Source: Parapedobacter pyrenivorans_A
GTDB lineage: Bacteria > Bacteroidota > Bacteroidia > Sphingobacteriales > Sphingobacteriaceae
NCBI RefSeq assembly: GCF_041925275.1
Contig: NZ_JBHEUZ010000001.1
Location: 520,365-584,364, forward strand
Direction: 5' to 3'
Length of the DNA stretch: 64,000 nucleotides
Both the position numbers and the translations under genes were made by a program. The notes below the pieces were generated by a model that saw only the letters and a list, made by a program, of their open reading frames with translations, had not been told where the DNA came from and did not search any database. How positions within the stretch are numbered: the stretch's first letter is position 1; each line of letters begins with the position of its first letter. Shown one piece after another: positions 51,222-59,925 of this stretch.

Positions 51222-52154
51222 TTAACTATTCCGATTTATCGAGGCGATGAGTCCGCGTATTTTCTCCAATGCTTCCGCGTAGGAAAGTGTCGCACCGTCC
51301 GGTGCGTAAGACATACCACCGACAAAACGGTCGTACTCCGACCGATACTCCTGATCGTTCTCCAAAATATCCAGCATCCGGCTAAACTTTTCTTGGATCG
51401 GAAGGCCGCTAATGATATTGGAACGGGCATCGTCCGCATCGAGTGTCTTGAGCAACAGCGGTTCGAATGACGGGTGCGCACTGGTGCGATCGCTTAAGAT
51501 GGCTAAATCATGGATGTGACGTACGATATCGGGATTCTCATCGTTTTCGCCACGCACTCTGATGGGGATCCGCCATACCATGGCGCTGAGCTTGTCACAG
51601 GCATTTTCAACGGGGTCGAGACAAGCGATATTGCCCACCTCGGGGCTCCAATCCGCAACTTCATGGAACAACGAACCTACGGGAAGGTATACAGCCGGCA
51701 GTACCAGGTCCGCGATGGTAAACTCTACTTTGAGGTGGGGTCTCAGCGCGTCCTGCTTGTCGAAAAGTGTTGGATAAGCGAGCTCTATCCCGAAAAACCG
51801 ATTCCCGTTCCGGGCTGTCACTTTATCCAAGTCCACTTTTAAAAACCCGTCCAGACATTCGATAACCGTCGCCTTGAAACCGGAAAGCAGCCTACGTTGG
51901 CGTGACGGCTTTTCAGCCGCGAGGCTTGCCGATACCACCCGATAGTCAACGTCTTCGCTGAATCGCTGGAGCAGCCGATGGGCTTTGGAAAGTGCCGTGC
52001 CGCCGGAAAATATCAGTTGGAAATCGCGGTACGCAACCGATGTGAGCCGATGGATAACCTGGGTAACATACCAATCCTTTTCAATGAATGCCGGACGGAT
52101 TCCTTTGATGACGGCAATCTCTTCAAATACATCCTTATCGGGCTGTGCGCTCAT
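51222..52154 (-). CDS. AbiEii/AbiGii-type nucleotidyltransferase toxin
   Basis: About 310 residues from 52154 (MSAQPDKDVFEEIAVIK). The NTase core is visible: LIFSGGTALSKAHRLLQRF with GGTAL and FSEDVDYRV with the acidic pair, then KVEFTIADLV. The type IV TA toxin AbiEii modifies a tRNA or other target. The DUF6088 antitoxin gene precedes it and overlaps by about 20 bp. A 5'-terminal copy sits at 60.5 kb. Confidence 0.86.
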   Translation of the reverse strand: MSAQPDKDVFEEIAVIKGIRPAFIEKDWYVTQVIHRLTSVAYRDFQLIFSGGTALSKAHRLLQRFSEDVDYRVVSASLAAEKPSRQRRLLSGFKATVIECLDGFLKVDLDKVTARNGNRFFGIELAYPTLFDKQDALRPHLKVEFTIADLVLPAVYLPVGSLFHEVADWSPEVGNIACLDPVENACDKLSAMVWRIPIRVRGENDENPDIVRHIHDLAILSDRTSAHPSFEPLLLKTLDADDARSNIISGLPIQEKFSRMLDILENDQEYRSEYDRFVGGMSYAPDGATLSYAEALEKIRGLIASINRNS

Positions 52155-52551
52155 ATCGGATGGATACATCTCTAAAACCGATCTTTCGGTTGACCCGGCC
52201 GGTTACGCCGATCAACCGCCCGGTGGGCACCTGGGTGGAGCGGCCTGATTCATAGTCGAGCTCAGCCCGGGTGGGAACAACTTCCTCTCCCAACCGATCG
52301 AGTGCCTCTTTGGCTAGTACCGGTATCGGGCTTACGGGAAGGATATCCCCTGTCAATGCCGACACCCGGGCTTTCGCATAGAGCCCATAGCCGATCTTCA
52401 CAATCTTACCCTGCGCCATCAGCTGCCTGAGCGCCCTTCCCACCTGGTCATACCCTCCTAAATCCCGGAAGTCTTCCCGAAGCAGTACCTTGGTTCTCTT
52501 TCGGGAAATCCGAGCCAGAATCCGGTCGGTTATAGAACGCCTGTTTCCCAT
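52135..52551 (-). CDS. DUF6088 antitoxin (AbiEi-like)
   Basis: Start at 52551 (MGNRRSITDRILARIS) gives 138 residues. An N-terminal winged helix (RTKVLLREDFRDLGGYDQVG, RALRQLMAQGKIVKIGYGLY) and the C-terminal IGFRDVSIRYERTA region fit the DUF6088/AbiEi antitoxin group. The gene is transcribed first, then the AbiEii toxin. Earlier in-frame codons lie over a region with no ribosome-binding site. Confidence 0.82.
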   Translation of the reverse strand: MGNRRSITDRILARISRKRTKVLLREDFRDLGGYDQVGRALRQLMAQGKIVKIGYGLYAKARVSALTGDILPVSPIPVLAKEALDRLGEEVVPTRAELDYESGRSTQVPTGRLIGVTGRVNRKIGFRDVSIRYERTAR

Positions 52552-52679
52552 TGTTTTACAGTTACTTTCAATTACAAAAATACGACACTTTATGAACGCA
52601 AAAATACGACAATCAATTGAGATATGCAAATGCACGGAAGCGCCAGTTAGCAAACATATAACCGTAAAACCAATAACCT

Positions 52680-53319
52680 ATGGATAAGACTGACGTCGGA
52701 GTACTGGAGCCCGAAGTCATCCAAAGCAAAATATTCACGATTAGGGGTGTTCAGGTAATGATTGACCGAGATTTAGCGGATGAGGTGGTCGCAAATTGCG
52801 ACCACCTCTCGAACTTAAGATTTTCTTATCGGTTGCCCTATGCATTTTCTGAACAGAGAGTTGCCATGCTCTCCACTGTTCTCAAAAGCAAAATGGCTGT
52901 AAAAATCAGTATTCAAATCATTGATAGCTTCGTTGCCATGCGCAGGTTTCTGCATGAAAATGCCGGTATCTTCCGGCGTTTGGATACACTGGAAAGAAAA
53001 CAGTTAGAAACAGATGGCAAATGCTGACATCATCCGCAAGGCTTCGACTTCCATCATATTGATAGATAATTATGTGGATGACACTGTACTCAGCCTATTC
53101 ACAAAGCGGAAAAAGGGTGTTTCGGTAACGCACAGTATGCGCGTATAGCAGTCCGGAAATTCGAAGCGTCCCATGATAGGTTTCTTATTTTGGATGAATC
53201 CACCGTATACCACATAGGTGCTTCGCTCAAGGATCTTGGCAAAAAATGGTTTGCCTTTTCAAAGATGGATACCCGGGATTTGAAGATTTTGGAGCGATTG
53301 GGGAAACATAATTCGTAAA
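52680..53319 (+). pseudogene. Decayed ORF6N-domain gene
   Basis: The first 115 codons (52680-53027) are an ORF6N domain with an internal deletion: TIRGVQVMIDRDLAD jumps to RFSYRLPYAFSEQRVAMLS. Past the stop, the downstream part of the family is legible but broken: STSIILIDNYVDDTVLSLFT, then HDRFLILDESTVYHIGASLK ending in GKHNS at 53319. ORF6N proteins are prophage- and island-associated. Confidence 0.75.
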
Positions 53320-53368
53320 TCGTTATCTTGGACTCGGTGAAAAAATCAAGCGTTTTTAAATTTCAGGT

Positions 53369-54115
53369 ATGCGTATCCAGGTAATAAGCGACCTACATCG
53401 GGAATTCGGTTTTACGGATATAAACTTCGGGGCGGCCGATATTTTGATACTGGCGGGCGACACAGACGTTGGCACCAAGGGAATATCTTGGATAAAGTCA
53501 TGCCAGTTATCGATACCAATAATTTATGTGTTAGGGAATCACGAATACTACCGGGGTTCCTATCCAAAAACTTTGTTTAAGATTAAGAAGGAAGCGGGGG
53601 ATTCAAACATCCACGTACTGGAAAATGAGTTTATCGATATCAATAACATCCGCTTTCATGGAACCACACTATGGACCGATTTCTCATTATTTGGGGATCC
53701 GAGGACGTACGGCGCTATGTGCCAAGAAAAAATGAATGACTACCGGTGCATACGGAAAGATCCCTCCTATTCCAAACTACGGAGTGTTGATACGTTTCAA
53801 ATGCACCAACGAGCCAGGGCTTGGCTGACACAGAGTCTGGAGAACTCTATGGATCAGAATAATATCGTCGTAACGCATCACGCCCCCAGCCCCCGATCTA
53901 TTCCTTATGGGCATCAAAACGATCCAATAAGCTCCGCATATGCATCCGACCTCGAAACATTGATCTTGCGGTATCAACCTATGTATTGGATACACGGACA
54001 TATCCATACGCCCACTCGTTACGCGATCGGCTCAACAGAAATAATCTGTAATCCATATGGCTACATCCACGAACCTTTCAACGGTTTTGATGAAAAGCTG
54101 TTTATAAGTGTATGA
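53369..54115 (+). CDS. Metallophosphoesterase
   Basis: A 248-residue calcineurin-like phosphoesterase. All metal-ligand motifs are present: ISDLHREF, LAGDTDVG, VLGNHEYYRG, VTHHAPSPRS and HGHIHTPTRY. No signal peptide, so cytosolic. Family members hydrolyse phosphodiesters or phosphomonoesters, and island-encoded ones may act on nucleic acids or nucleotides. No partner gene is clear; it follows the ORF6N relic by 50 bp. Confidence 0.9.
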   Translation: MRIQVISDLHREFGFTDINFGAADILILAGDTDVGTKGISWIKSCQLSIPIIYVLGNHEYYRGSYPKTLFKIKKEAGDSNIHVLENEFIDINNIRFHGTTLWTDFSLFGDPRTYGAMCQEKMNDYRCIRKDPSYSKLRSVDTFQMHQRARAWLTQSLENSMDQNNIVVTHHAPSPRSIPYGHQNDPISSAYASDLETLILRYQPMYWIHGHIHTPTRYAIGSTEIICNPYGYIHEPFNGFDEKLFISV

Positions 54116-54208
54116 TCAATCCGTCGCCTTTCCCTACAATTTTTTGATCCGGAGTTCGGTATCGGCCTGAATCAAACAAAGCCCATCCTGCCATCGTAGA
54201 AAACAGGA

Positions 54209-54586
54209 TTGAAGGTATTTATTAGCGGCTGTTTGAATACCTCGCTGTTCATACTTTGCGTGTTAATTATTTCTATTTTGCAAAAAGAGCATGAAAAGAG
54301 GAAGAAAACGAAAGTCGTGGACCTGCAGGCGCTGAGGCAAGAGCTGTATGTCAAACATATGGCGAAAATCCACCCCACCATCGAAAAGAGCCTGCAATTG
54401 GATGGTGTTTTGGATGAGGTGTGCCATCACTTGGTAGACCTGGATTTCATAAACAAACGGCTGCCTTATCCCTCTCGAGGGTTGGACGACTTTACCCGGT
54501 TATATGATCATAATACCGACTTATATATCCACGTGCATTACAATGGTAAGAAGTATCGGTTTGATGCGAAAGAGGATGAAGGGTGA
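54209..54586 (+). CDS. Unknown small protein, start uncertain
   Basis: A TTG start at 54209 would give 125 residues with an N-terminal hydrophobic segment (LNTSLFILCVLIISIL) and a basic/helical body (EHEKRKKTKVVDLQALRQEL). A later ATG at 54359 is also possible. The tail DHNTDLYIHVHYNGKKYRFD looks structured. No family. Spacing from the phosphoesterase (about 90 bp) allows but does not prove co-transcription. Confidence 0.4.
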   Translation: MKVFISGCLNTSLFILCVLIISILQKEHEKRKKTKVVDLQALRQELYVKHMAKIHPTIEKSLQLDGVLDEVCHHLVDLDFINKRLPYPSRGLDDFTRLYDHNTDLYIHVHYNGKKYRFDAKEDEG

Positions 54587-54649
54587 GCGGATGGGCTTGC
54601 TAAGAGGTTTATGACCGGTTTTTGATGGTCGCTAGGGTGTAGCAGCAAT

Positions 54650-55540
54650 TTATTCTTTTAATTGCATTACTTCTTTCAACAATGGCGGTAAATCATTCGC
54701 ACCAATGTCGTCCGTATAATGGCTCAAAACACATGAAATATATCTTCCTTTTACTTCCGTTGTCACGTAGTAAATTATAAGGATATTACTACCACCCATT
54801 ATTAGTTTAGGAATTTTAATTTTCAGTTTTCTTTTTAAGGCTATTGTAGGCTGTCCTTCAAATATGATAGCTATTTCTGTGTCCTCAAGCACGTCTCCCA
54901 TTTTCAAACTGGAGTTCAACGCTTTTTGACCCTCAGTCATTTGTTTAGCTCTCTCAAAATTGCTAAATTCAGACCAGTTCATTTGTCCCATGTTTGGGCA
55001 TTGTAAATTACGGACACCCATCCAATGACAAGCAGGTCCCAATGCTATTTCTCTACCTGAAAATTTCACGTTGTCAACTTCCATTGGCGTAAAAATCTCT
55101 TTTGGAAGCGTGTTAGCTAGTATCGCATTGAAATAATCTTGTTCAATGGCTTTAGCTCTGTCGCAAAGGGTAGAAAAACCAATAACCTTTATCTTACCTT
55201 GTTCGGTTTGTAATACATAATAAACAGACTGGGTTTTACTTTCACCTTTCGTGTCGATAGTTGTAAAAATTTTGGCGCCGGAAAAATCATGGTCTTCTGT
55301 CGGTTGTAACTCCTTTGGTATTGATAATTTTTTCTTGACCTTACCTATTCCCTTTTCATCAAAATTATACTGAAAATCCTGTTGAAATATAGTATAACCC
55401 TCCGCATCATAAAAAGTTATTTGCTCCTGTGCTATTGCTTGTGCATTTTGAAAATTGCCTGTCTGCCCATAAGAGAACGACATGACCAAGGATAACGCAC
55501 TAAAAATTAAAGATTTAATTGTCATATTGCTGTGTGCCAT
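54650..55540 (-). CDS. Secreted protein of unknown function
   Basis: A 296-residue protein with a signal peptide (LIFSALSLVMSFSYGQ) and a mature beta-rich part: EGYTIFQQDFQYNF, ALGPACHWMGVRNLQCPNMG (two Cys), FEGQPTIALKRKLKIKIPK. No domain recognised; the layout resembles GLPGLI-type exported proteins but without the motif. It is on the minus strand between the unknown small gene and a dispersed repeat copy. Confidence 0.55.
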   Translation of the reverse strand: MAHSNMTIKSLIFSALSLVMSFSYGQTGNFQNAQAIAQEQITFYDAEGYTIFQQDFQYNFDEKGIGKVKKKLSIPKELQPTEDHDFSGAKIFTTIDTKGESKTQSVYYVLQTEQGKIKVIGFSTLCDRAKAIEQDYFNAILANTLPKEIFTPMEVDNVKFSGREIALGPACHWMGVRNLQCPNMGQMNWSEFSNFERAKQMTEGQKALNSSLKMGDVLEDTEIAIIFEGQPTIALKRKLKIKIPKLIMGGSNILIIYYVTTEVKGRYISCVLSHYTDDIGANDLPPLLKEVMQLKE

Positions 55541-55553
55541 GATACTATTTCAG

Positions 55554-55631
55554 CTAGCGGACCACGTATTGGTAAGCCGCAGGCAGCAGTAACCCGAAGA
55601 CGAGAAAAAGATAAAGGATACGCGTACGCAT
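55554..55631 (-). pseudogene. Truncated copy 2 of the small secreted Cys protein
   Basis: The first 19 codons (MRTRILYLFLVFGLLLPAA) match the intact gene at 50697-50942 exactly, then it diverges to YQYVVR and a stop. Only the signal peptide remains. It is followed upstream by repeat R2. Confidence 0.8.
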
Positions 55632-55685
55632 AATAATGGGTTTAATGATGACAGCTGTTTCTTTCTGTTTTCCGTTTGTTTTAAT

Positions 55686-55808
55686 TAGGCCTATTGATTT
55701 ATAGTGGTCGTTATAACCTGCAAGGTAAAACATCGGATTGAGAATTACAAATTTTGATTACCCAAAGGTAACCGACGGAATGGTGAGGGCATTACGGGAA
55801 ACCGGAAA
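55686..55808. repeat. Dispersed repeat R2
   Basis: 123 bp nearly identical to R1 and R3, from TAGGCC to CCGGAAA, 54 bp upstream of the truncated copy of the secreted protein. A TTG-started frame (55738-56025) begins in it, reading RITNFDYPKVTDGMVRALRE, but this is shared with the other repeats and is probably not a protein. The rest up to the AbiEi start (55809-56110) holds nothing else clear. Confidence 0.85.
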
Positions 55809-56110
55809 TGTAAAAAGCAATAATTCTGACCTCGCCATCCGGAACGCTACCATTGCAGCAAAAAAATTGACTTTTTACCGCTCTTTGCTACCAATCAAGT
55901 TAGAACTCTACGTGGAACTGTTCGTGAAAAGCTATTTATTAAGCTTACCGATGATAGGTCTCATTTCGGATCACATACACTATTGGGAAAAGGCTGGCAT
56001 ACTCGTATTCGACCGCAAGGTCTAGTATTCGAACAAGGCGATTGCTTTTAGAGGCGCCATAAAATTAGCTTTAATGGGGACTAAAAATAACTTAATTGCA
56101 ATTTTGACAT

Positions 56111-56157
56111 AAGATAAACGATTTATTTTCGGTTATCTTGTTGTTTTTTTACATTTG
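56111..56157 (+). promoter_or_regulatory. AbiE leader: inverted repeat AAGATAA/TTATCTT and -7 TACATTTG
   Basis: Arms AAGATAA (56111) and TTATCTT (56133) span 29 bp, and TACATTTG (56150-56157) matches TAnnTTTG just before the start codon. Related leaders occur at 57682 and 63350. Confidence 0.6.
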
Positions 56158-56158
56158 T

Positions 56159-56803
56159 ATGTATATGGAAATTAGCCGGATTATAGATGCTCATGCTGAC
56201 CAGCCATTACCACATCAACTATTGATGTCATGGTTGAAAGATTACAAGCGCCCAAACGATAAGGTTTTGGGTTTGAAAGCCCGGGGGTTTCTGGTACCAC
56301 TAAAAAAAGGGTTATACATTGCGGGGCCTTCGGCGACAGAGAAAAAGCCGGATGCGCTAATTGTGGCAAACCACTTATCGGGCCCCAGTTACGTATCAGT
56401 AGAAACAGCCCTTTCTTATCATGGACTGATACCAGAACGGATTTATGAGATTTCTTCCATGACGACAAAAGCATCCCGTACTTTTAAAACAGCAATGGGA
56501 TTATTCACGTACTACCGCCTTCCGTTGCCTTATTATTCCTTTGGATTAGATATGGTCCGGTTATCGTCCAATCAATATGCAATTGTAGCCTCACCGGAAA
56601 AAGCGTTATGCGACAAAATAGTAAGCACATCTGGACTGACATTGAGAAGCATCAGAAACGCCTATGATTATCTTGTCGATGATATGCGGATGGATGAATC
56701 GGGATTAAAAGATTTGGATGTAGGGGCGATACATGGATGGCTTACGGATGCGCCCAAAAGGGATAGCTTATTGATGGTTTTAAAAATGATCGAACAGTTA
56801 TGA
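56159..56803 (+). CDS. AbiEi-type antitoxin/transcriptional regulator
   Basis: About 214 residues, starting at 56159 or 56165. An N-terminal winged-helix region (QLLMSWLKDYKRPNDKVLGL, ARGFLVPLKKGLYIAG) and the AbiEi body (DALIVANHLSGPSYVSVETA, LSYHGLIPERIYEISSMTTK) match the antitoxin of type IV AbiE systems. The N-terminal domain binds inverted repeats in its own promoter, as seen at 56111-56139. It overlaps the toxin gene by 4 bp. Confidence 0.86.
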   Translation: MYMEISRIIDAHADQPLPHQLLMSWLKDYKRPNDKVLGLKARGFLVPLKKGLYIAGPSATEKKPDALIVANHLSGPSYVSVETALSYHGLIPERIYEISSMTTKASRTFKTAMGLFTYYRLPLPYYSFGLDMVRLSSNQYAIVASPEKALCDKIVSTSGLTLRSIRNAYDYLVDDMRMDESGLKDLDVGAIHGWLTDAPKRDSLLMVLKMIEQL

Positions 56804-57657
56804 TTAAGGAATGGCTGGATAGCTACAAACCAGCAAACGAACAGGAAGCAAAGGACGCATTGCGGGAAATCATGCAAGAGATTGCGCTTGCCGGACTTTA
56901 TCGTGCTGGTTTCTTTGAAAAGGCAGCTTTTTATGGGGGAACAGCGTTAAGGATATTTTATGGATTGGATCGCTTCTCGGAAGATCTGGATTTCTCATTA
57001 CTCGATGTGGACACAGAATTTAATCTTGGTAAATATCAGGAAGCGATCGTCAACGAGTTTGAATCATTGGGGATGAAAGTATCGATCAGGGAAAAAAAGA
57101 AAGCCGTTAAAAGTAATATTGATTCGGCATTTTTGAAGTCGGAAACCCTTTGGAAAGAACTGGTATTGGAGGACATCATTCCACAGCAGGGCATAAACCG
57201 GATCGCCAATGTCAAGATAAAGATCGAAGTCGATGCGGAGCCACCTTTAGGATTTGAGACGGAAGAAAAGCTACTCCTGCGGCCGTTTTCGTTTTATGTG
57301 AAATGTTTTACACTGTCGGATTTATTTGCAGGTAAGATGCATGCCCTTCTTTTTCGTAAATGGGGTCAAAACGTAAAGGGCCGGGACTGGTATGATATGG
57401 AATGGTATATAAAAAAGGGAGTTGCATTAAACCTCCGCCATTTCGCGCTAAGGGCTAAAGATAGTGGTGATTGGGACAGCGACGTAATTACTGAAAATGA
57501 ATTTAGGAGGCTATTCGCTAAAAAGATAGACGCTGTGAACATGCGATATGTTAAAGACGATATTAAGCGCTTTATCAAGGATCAGGGAATTCTGGAAATC
57601 TGGAGCCCGAAATATTTCCATGATCTCGCCGCTCACTTGAAGGTCATAGCGGGCTAA
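56800..57657 (+). CDS. AbiEii-type nucleotidyltransferase toxin (second system)
   Basis: A 285-residue NTase: AAFYGGTALRIFYGLDRF, then FSEDLDFSLLD with the acidic pair, KIKIEVDAEPPLGFETEE and a helical end with KGRDWYDMEWYIKKG. Coupled to the AbiEi gene. It differs in sequence from the toxin at 51.2-52.2 kb, so two independent AbiE systems exist here. Intact by length. Confidence 0.87.
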   Translation: MIKEWLDSYKPANEQEAKDALREIMQEIALAGLYRAGFFEKAAFYGGTALRIFYGLDRFSEDLDFSLLDVDTEFNLGKYQEAIVNEFESLGMKVSIREKKKAVKSNIDSAFLKSETLWKELVLEDIIPQQGINRIANVKIKIEVDAEPPLGFETEEKLLLRPFSFYVKCFTLSDLFAGKMHALLFRKWGQNVKGRDWYDMEWYIKKGVALNLRHFALRAKDSGDWDSDVITENEFRRLFAKKIDAVNMRYVKDDIKRFIKDQGILEIWSPKYFHDLAAHLKVIAG

Positions 57658-57681
57658 AAGAAGACGTTGTTATTTTAGCAC

Positions 57682-57710
57682 AGGATAAACGGATATTTAT
57701 CGATTATCTT
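57682..57710 (+). promoter_or_regulatory. AbiE-like leader repeat upstream of the next TA relic
   Basis: AGGATAA and TTATCTT arms spaced exactly as in the AbiE leader at 56111-56139 (29 bp), followed by TTGTTTTTATACA. It precedes the 50-codon gene at 57727 and implies a duplicated control region. Confidence 0.6.
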
Positions 57711-57726
57711 ATTGTTTTTATACAGC

Positions 57727-57879
57727 ATGAATTACAAGGTATCATTTCAGGAACTCGCAGCGTTGCAAATGGAACTGCTATCCAAGCAATCACCGATTTC
57801 ATTAAAAAAAGCAAAGCAGCAGGTACTAACGCTAAAAAAGACAAGTTCGTCAAAGACCAAGAAGCAACGGCAATCCTAA
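57727..57879 (+). CDS. Short antitoxin-like protein before the PIN relic
   Basis: A 50-residue frame: helical N terminus (MNYKVSFQELAALQMELLSK) and a basic tail rich in Lys and Ser (LTLKKTSSSKTKKQRQS). It occupies the antitoxin position 44 bp before the PIN-domain relic. It may be complete or itself truncated. Confidence 0.45.
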   Translation: MNYKVSFQELAALQMELLSKQSPISLKKAKQQVLTLKKTSSSKTKKQRQS

Positions 57880-57922
57880 CCTACGCGGACATCAATGATT
57901 TTTTTGTCACCGACCCGCGAGG

Positions 57923-58306
57923 TTATGGCTTTTGGTCTACTCCTATTCCGTATCAGAAAAGGAAAAGCAAAAAATAGCGCGTAATCTTATTTCCGAAACC
58001 GACTCTCACATCAGCACACAGGTATTAACCTAACTGACTAACACACTCACCCGCAAATTTAAATTACCCTCAAATAGTGCATTAAAAGCAATTGATGAGT
58101 GTTGCGCAAATAGCCATGTTTTTGTAAACAATCCAGAAACGATAAAAGGCGCAATCCATATAGCGAGCAGATATGGCTTTTCTTTTTATGACAGCCTTAT
58201 TATCAGCGCCGCACTTGAGTCAGATTGTAAGGTGTTGTACTCAGAAGATTTGCATAACGGGCAGATTATAGAAAAGAAACTTAAAATACAGAACCCTTTT
58301 CTGTAA
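57923..58306 (+). pseudogene. PIN-domain (VapC-like) toxin relic
   Basis: The frame reads VYSYSVSEKEKQKIARNLIS, then ISTQVLT followed by an in-frame stop and LTNTLTRKFKLPSNSALKAI, through FSFYDSLIISAALESDCKVL to a stop at 58304. The start with the first catalytic Asp is missing and one stop interrupts it, so it is inactive. Confidence 0.75.
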
Positions 58307-58333
58307 ACGAACTTGGTAAAGGCTGAAAAGAAG

Positions 58334-58358
58334 ATTTTGTACACAGCGTGTACAAAAT
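58334..58358. repeat. Inverted repeat with 11-bp arms
   Basis: ATTTTGTACAC-AGC-GTGTACAAAAT is a perfect hairpin 28 bp after the PIN relic. The arms are AT-rich with no run of T at one side only. It may be a bidirectional terminator or an operator. The surrounding 58307-58653 gap otherwise holds only the repeat tail at 58557 and the promoter of the next gene. Confidence 0.8.
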
Positions 58359-58556
58359 TGGCTCAGCGGAACCTATAGTTTTTCAACAAAAATGATCGCT
58401 TATACTGAATGTGCATTGGGCGAGGATATTATTTCCGTAGCTGTTTGCGGCAAGTAACTATTCCCTTGGAAAGTCCCTGCACTTTGATACGCAGCCTTAT
58501 CTGACACTCTTTCTTCTCCCAACGACCGTTGATGTTGGTTTCTTGTTGTAGCTGAT

Positions 58557-58576
58557 CATTACGGGAAACCGGAAAC
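58557..58576. repeat. Tail of the dispersed repeat family (R4)
   Basis: CATTACGGGAAACCGGAAAC equals the last 20 or so bases of R1-R3, here without the preceding 100 bp. It lies 77 bp before the DUF433 antitoxin gene. Confidence 0.6.
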
Positions 58577-58653
58577 GTAATACCGAGGTAAATGGATAAA
58601 GGGTGTAATTCATAAATAATCCGTATCTTTACGTTAAGTAAGACAGTAAGGAA

Positions 58654-58884
58654 ATGAAACAGTTAAAAAGAATTACGCTTGATCCCAATGTAATGGGGGG
58701 AAAACCATGTATCAAAGGTGTTCGTGTAACCGTAGGTACGATTATCGGTTTGTTGGCATCGGGATATTCGAATGCTGAAATTCTGAAAATGTATCCCTAT
58801 TTGGTTGAGGAAGATTTAAAAGAGGCTTTAGCCTATGCGGCTTGGCGATCTGAAGAAATCGAAGTACCCTTAGCTACCGCATGA
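58654..58884 (+). CDS. DUF433-family antitoxin
   Basis: A 76-residue DUF433 protein: ITLDPNVMGGKPCIKGVRVT, VGTIIGLLASGYSNAEIL and EEDLKEALAYAAWRSEE. It is a short HTH antitoxin usually paired with a DUF5615 PIN-like toxin, whose relic follows with a 4-bp overlap. An AAGGAA ribosome-binding site precedes it. It seems intact, leaving an antitoxin without a working toxin. Confidence 0.86.
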   Translation: MKQLKRITLDPNVMGGKPCIKGVRVTVGTIIGLLASGYSNAEILKMYPYLVEEDLKEALAYAAWRSEEIEVPLATA

Positions 58885-59128
58885 AAATACTCATCGACAT
58901 GAACCTATCGCCCGAATATTCACTCACGACCTAGATTTTGGCACTGCGCTGGCGCTGACCAAGGCAGAAAAGCCAAGTGTAATTCAGGTAAGAACCCAGG
59001 ATGTAACTGTAAACCATCTGAAAAGCATGGTAATAAAAACCTTGCTGGAACACGCCGCTTTGTTGGAGGAGGGCGCTTTGTTGATTTTGGACGAACACAA
59101 AAAACGGGTTAGGATCTTGCCGCTTTGA
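58881..59128 (+). pseudogene. DUF5615 PIN-like toxin with internal deletion
   Basis: The start MKILIDMNLSPEY is correct for the family, but about 40 residues are missing, and the frame shifts to IFTHDLDFGTALALTKAEKP, KPSVIQVRTQDVTV and the normal end KKRVRILPL. Sequence identity is high, so the deletion is recent. Confidence 0.8.
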
Positions 59129-59139
59129 GAAGAATTTTA

Positions 59140-59374
59140 GCACGTCCACGTCCTATACCCATTCTTAACAGCCTCTTTCTTCGTCGTCTTGATCTGGCTC
59201 TTCTTAAGATATTGGCACCCTGCCCGGTGGTACTTCTCCCCTGTTTTTGGTGATGTACACCACGGTATCCTTTTGCTCGGCAGTGACGTAAGCGGCCACC
59301 CTACCCTGCACATCCGAAGCCGCAGTCAGCAAAAGCCCGAAGACGAGAAAAAGATAAAGGATACGCTTACGCAT
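59140..59374 (-). pseudogene. Frameshifted copy 3 of the small secreted Cys protein
   Basis: The signal peptide (MRKRILYLFLVFGLLLTAAS) and N-terminal half match copy 1. An extra T in a T-run near 59245 then shifts the frame within the Lys-Thr-Gly-Glu-Lys region, losing the CRYLSKS and CKVCKP motifs. The nucleotide similarity continues to about 59150. Confidence 0.75.
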
Positions 59375-59525
59375 CGCAGTGGTTTAATGATGATAGCTGT
59401 TTATTTGACTGGTCGTCGTGAAGCGCGAATTACAACATGCCTTTCAATTTTACAAATGTATGCGGCAATCTACGAAGTGGATTTCTCATGGGTGCTCTTC
59501 AGTTGGCTGAACGAAGGTAGCGAGC

Positions 59526-59558
59526 GGGAACGGAAGGGCACTACGGGAAACCGGAAAG
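59526..59558. repeat. Diverged dispersed repeat tail (R5)
   Basis: GGGAACGGAAGGGCACTACGGGAAACCGGAAAG resembles the last 30 bp of R1-R3. Between it and copy 3 of the secreted protein lies a diverged stretch (59400-59460) similar to 47515-47577. Nothing gene-like is seen at 59560-59733. Confidence 0.5.
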
Positions 59559-59733
59559 CGGGCGGGGCGGTTATACCGGTGCATTGAGATGAAACGACTG
59601 TTGGATGCTACAAGTCTAATGCACTGACTGGAAAGCAGATCACGTGCGCTATTATCACGATGATCCCTATTTTGTAAACAAAGCAATCTCAGGCATAGGT
59701 GGTTTCGATATGCTTTTTTTACTGCATTTAATC

Positions 59734-59925
59734 TTACTTAGGGAGCGTTTTTAATAACTCCTTGGCTGGTACATCTTTTATTTCACCATTGATTTTCACA
59801 ACGAGACTACCGTCTTTGGCAGCGGTTTCTTCGGCGAGTTTACGCAATGCCTTTTGAACGCCATAAAGCAATTTCTCCGAAAAAGATGCCCCAGATGGAA
59901 AAGATGTTGAGCTATTTAATGCCAT
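59734..59925 (-). CDS. Small protein next to the zeta-like kinase
   Basis: A 63-residue protein with a helical core (FSEKLLYGVQKALRKLAEET) and a strand-like end (GSLVVKINGEIKDVPAKELL). It overlaps the end of the kinase gene by 14 bp, following it in transcription. It may be the antitoxin of the pair, although zeta antitoxins normally come first. Confidence is limited. Confidence 0.55.
   Translation of the reverse strand: MALNSSTSFPSGASFSEKLLYGVQKALRKLAEETAAKDGSLVVKINGEIKDVPAKELLKTLPK

Noticed and set aside
55738..56025. TTG-started frame reading RITNFDYPKVTDGMVRALRE
   Set aside because: The first 25 codons are the dispersed repeat itself, and the other copies of the repeat run into stops at once; no start codon of quality.
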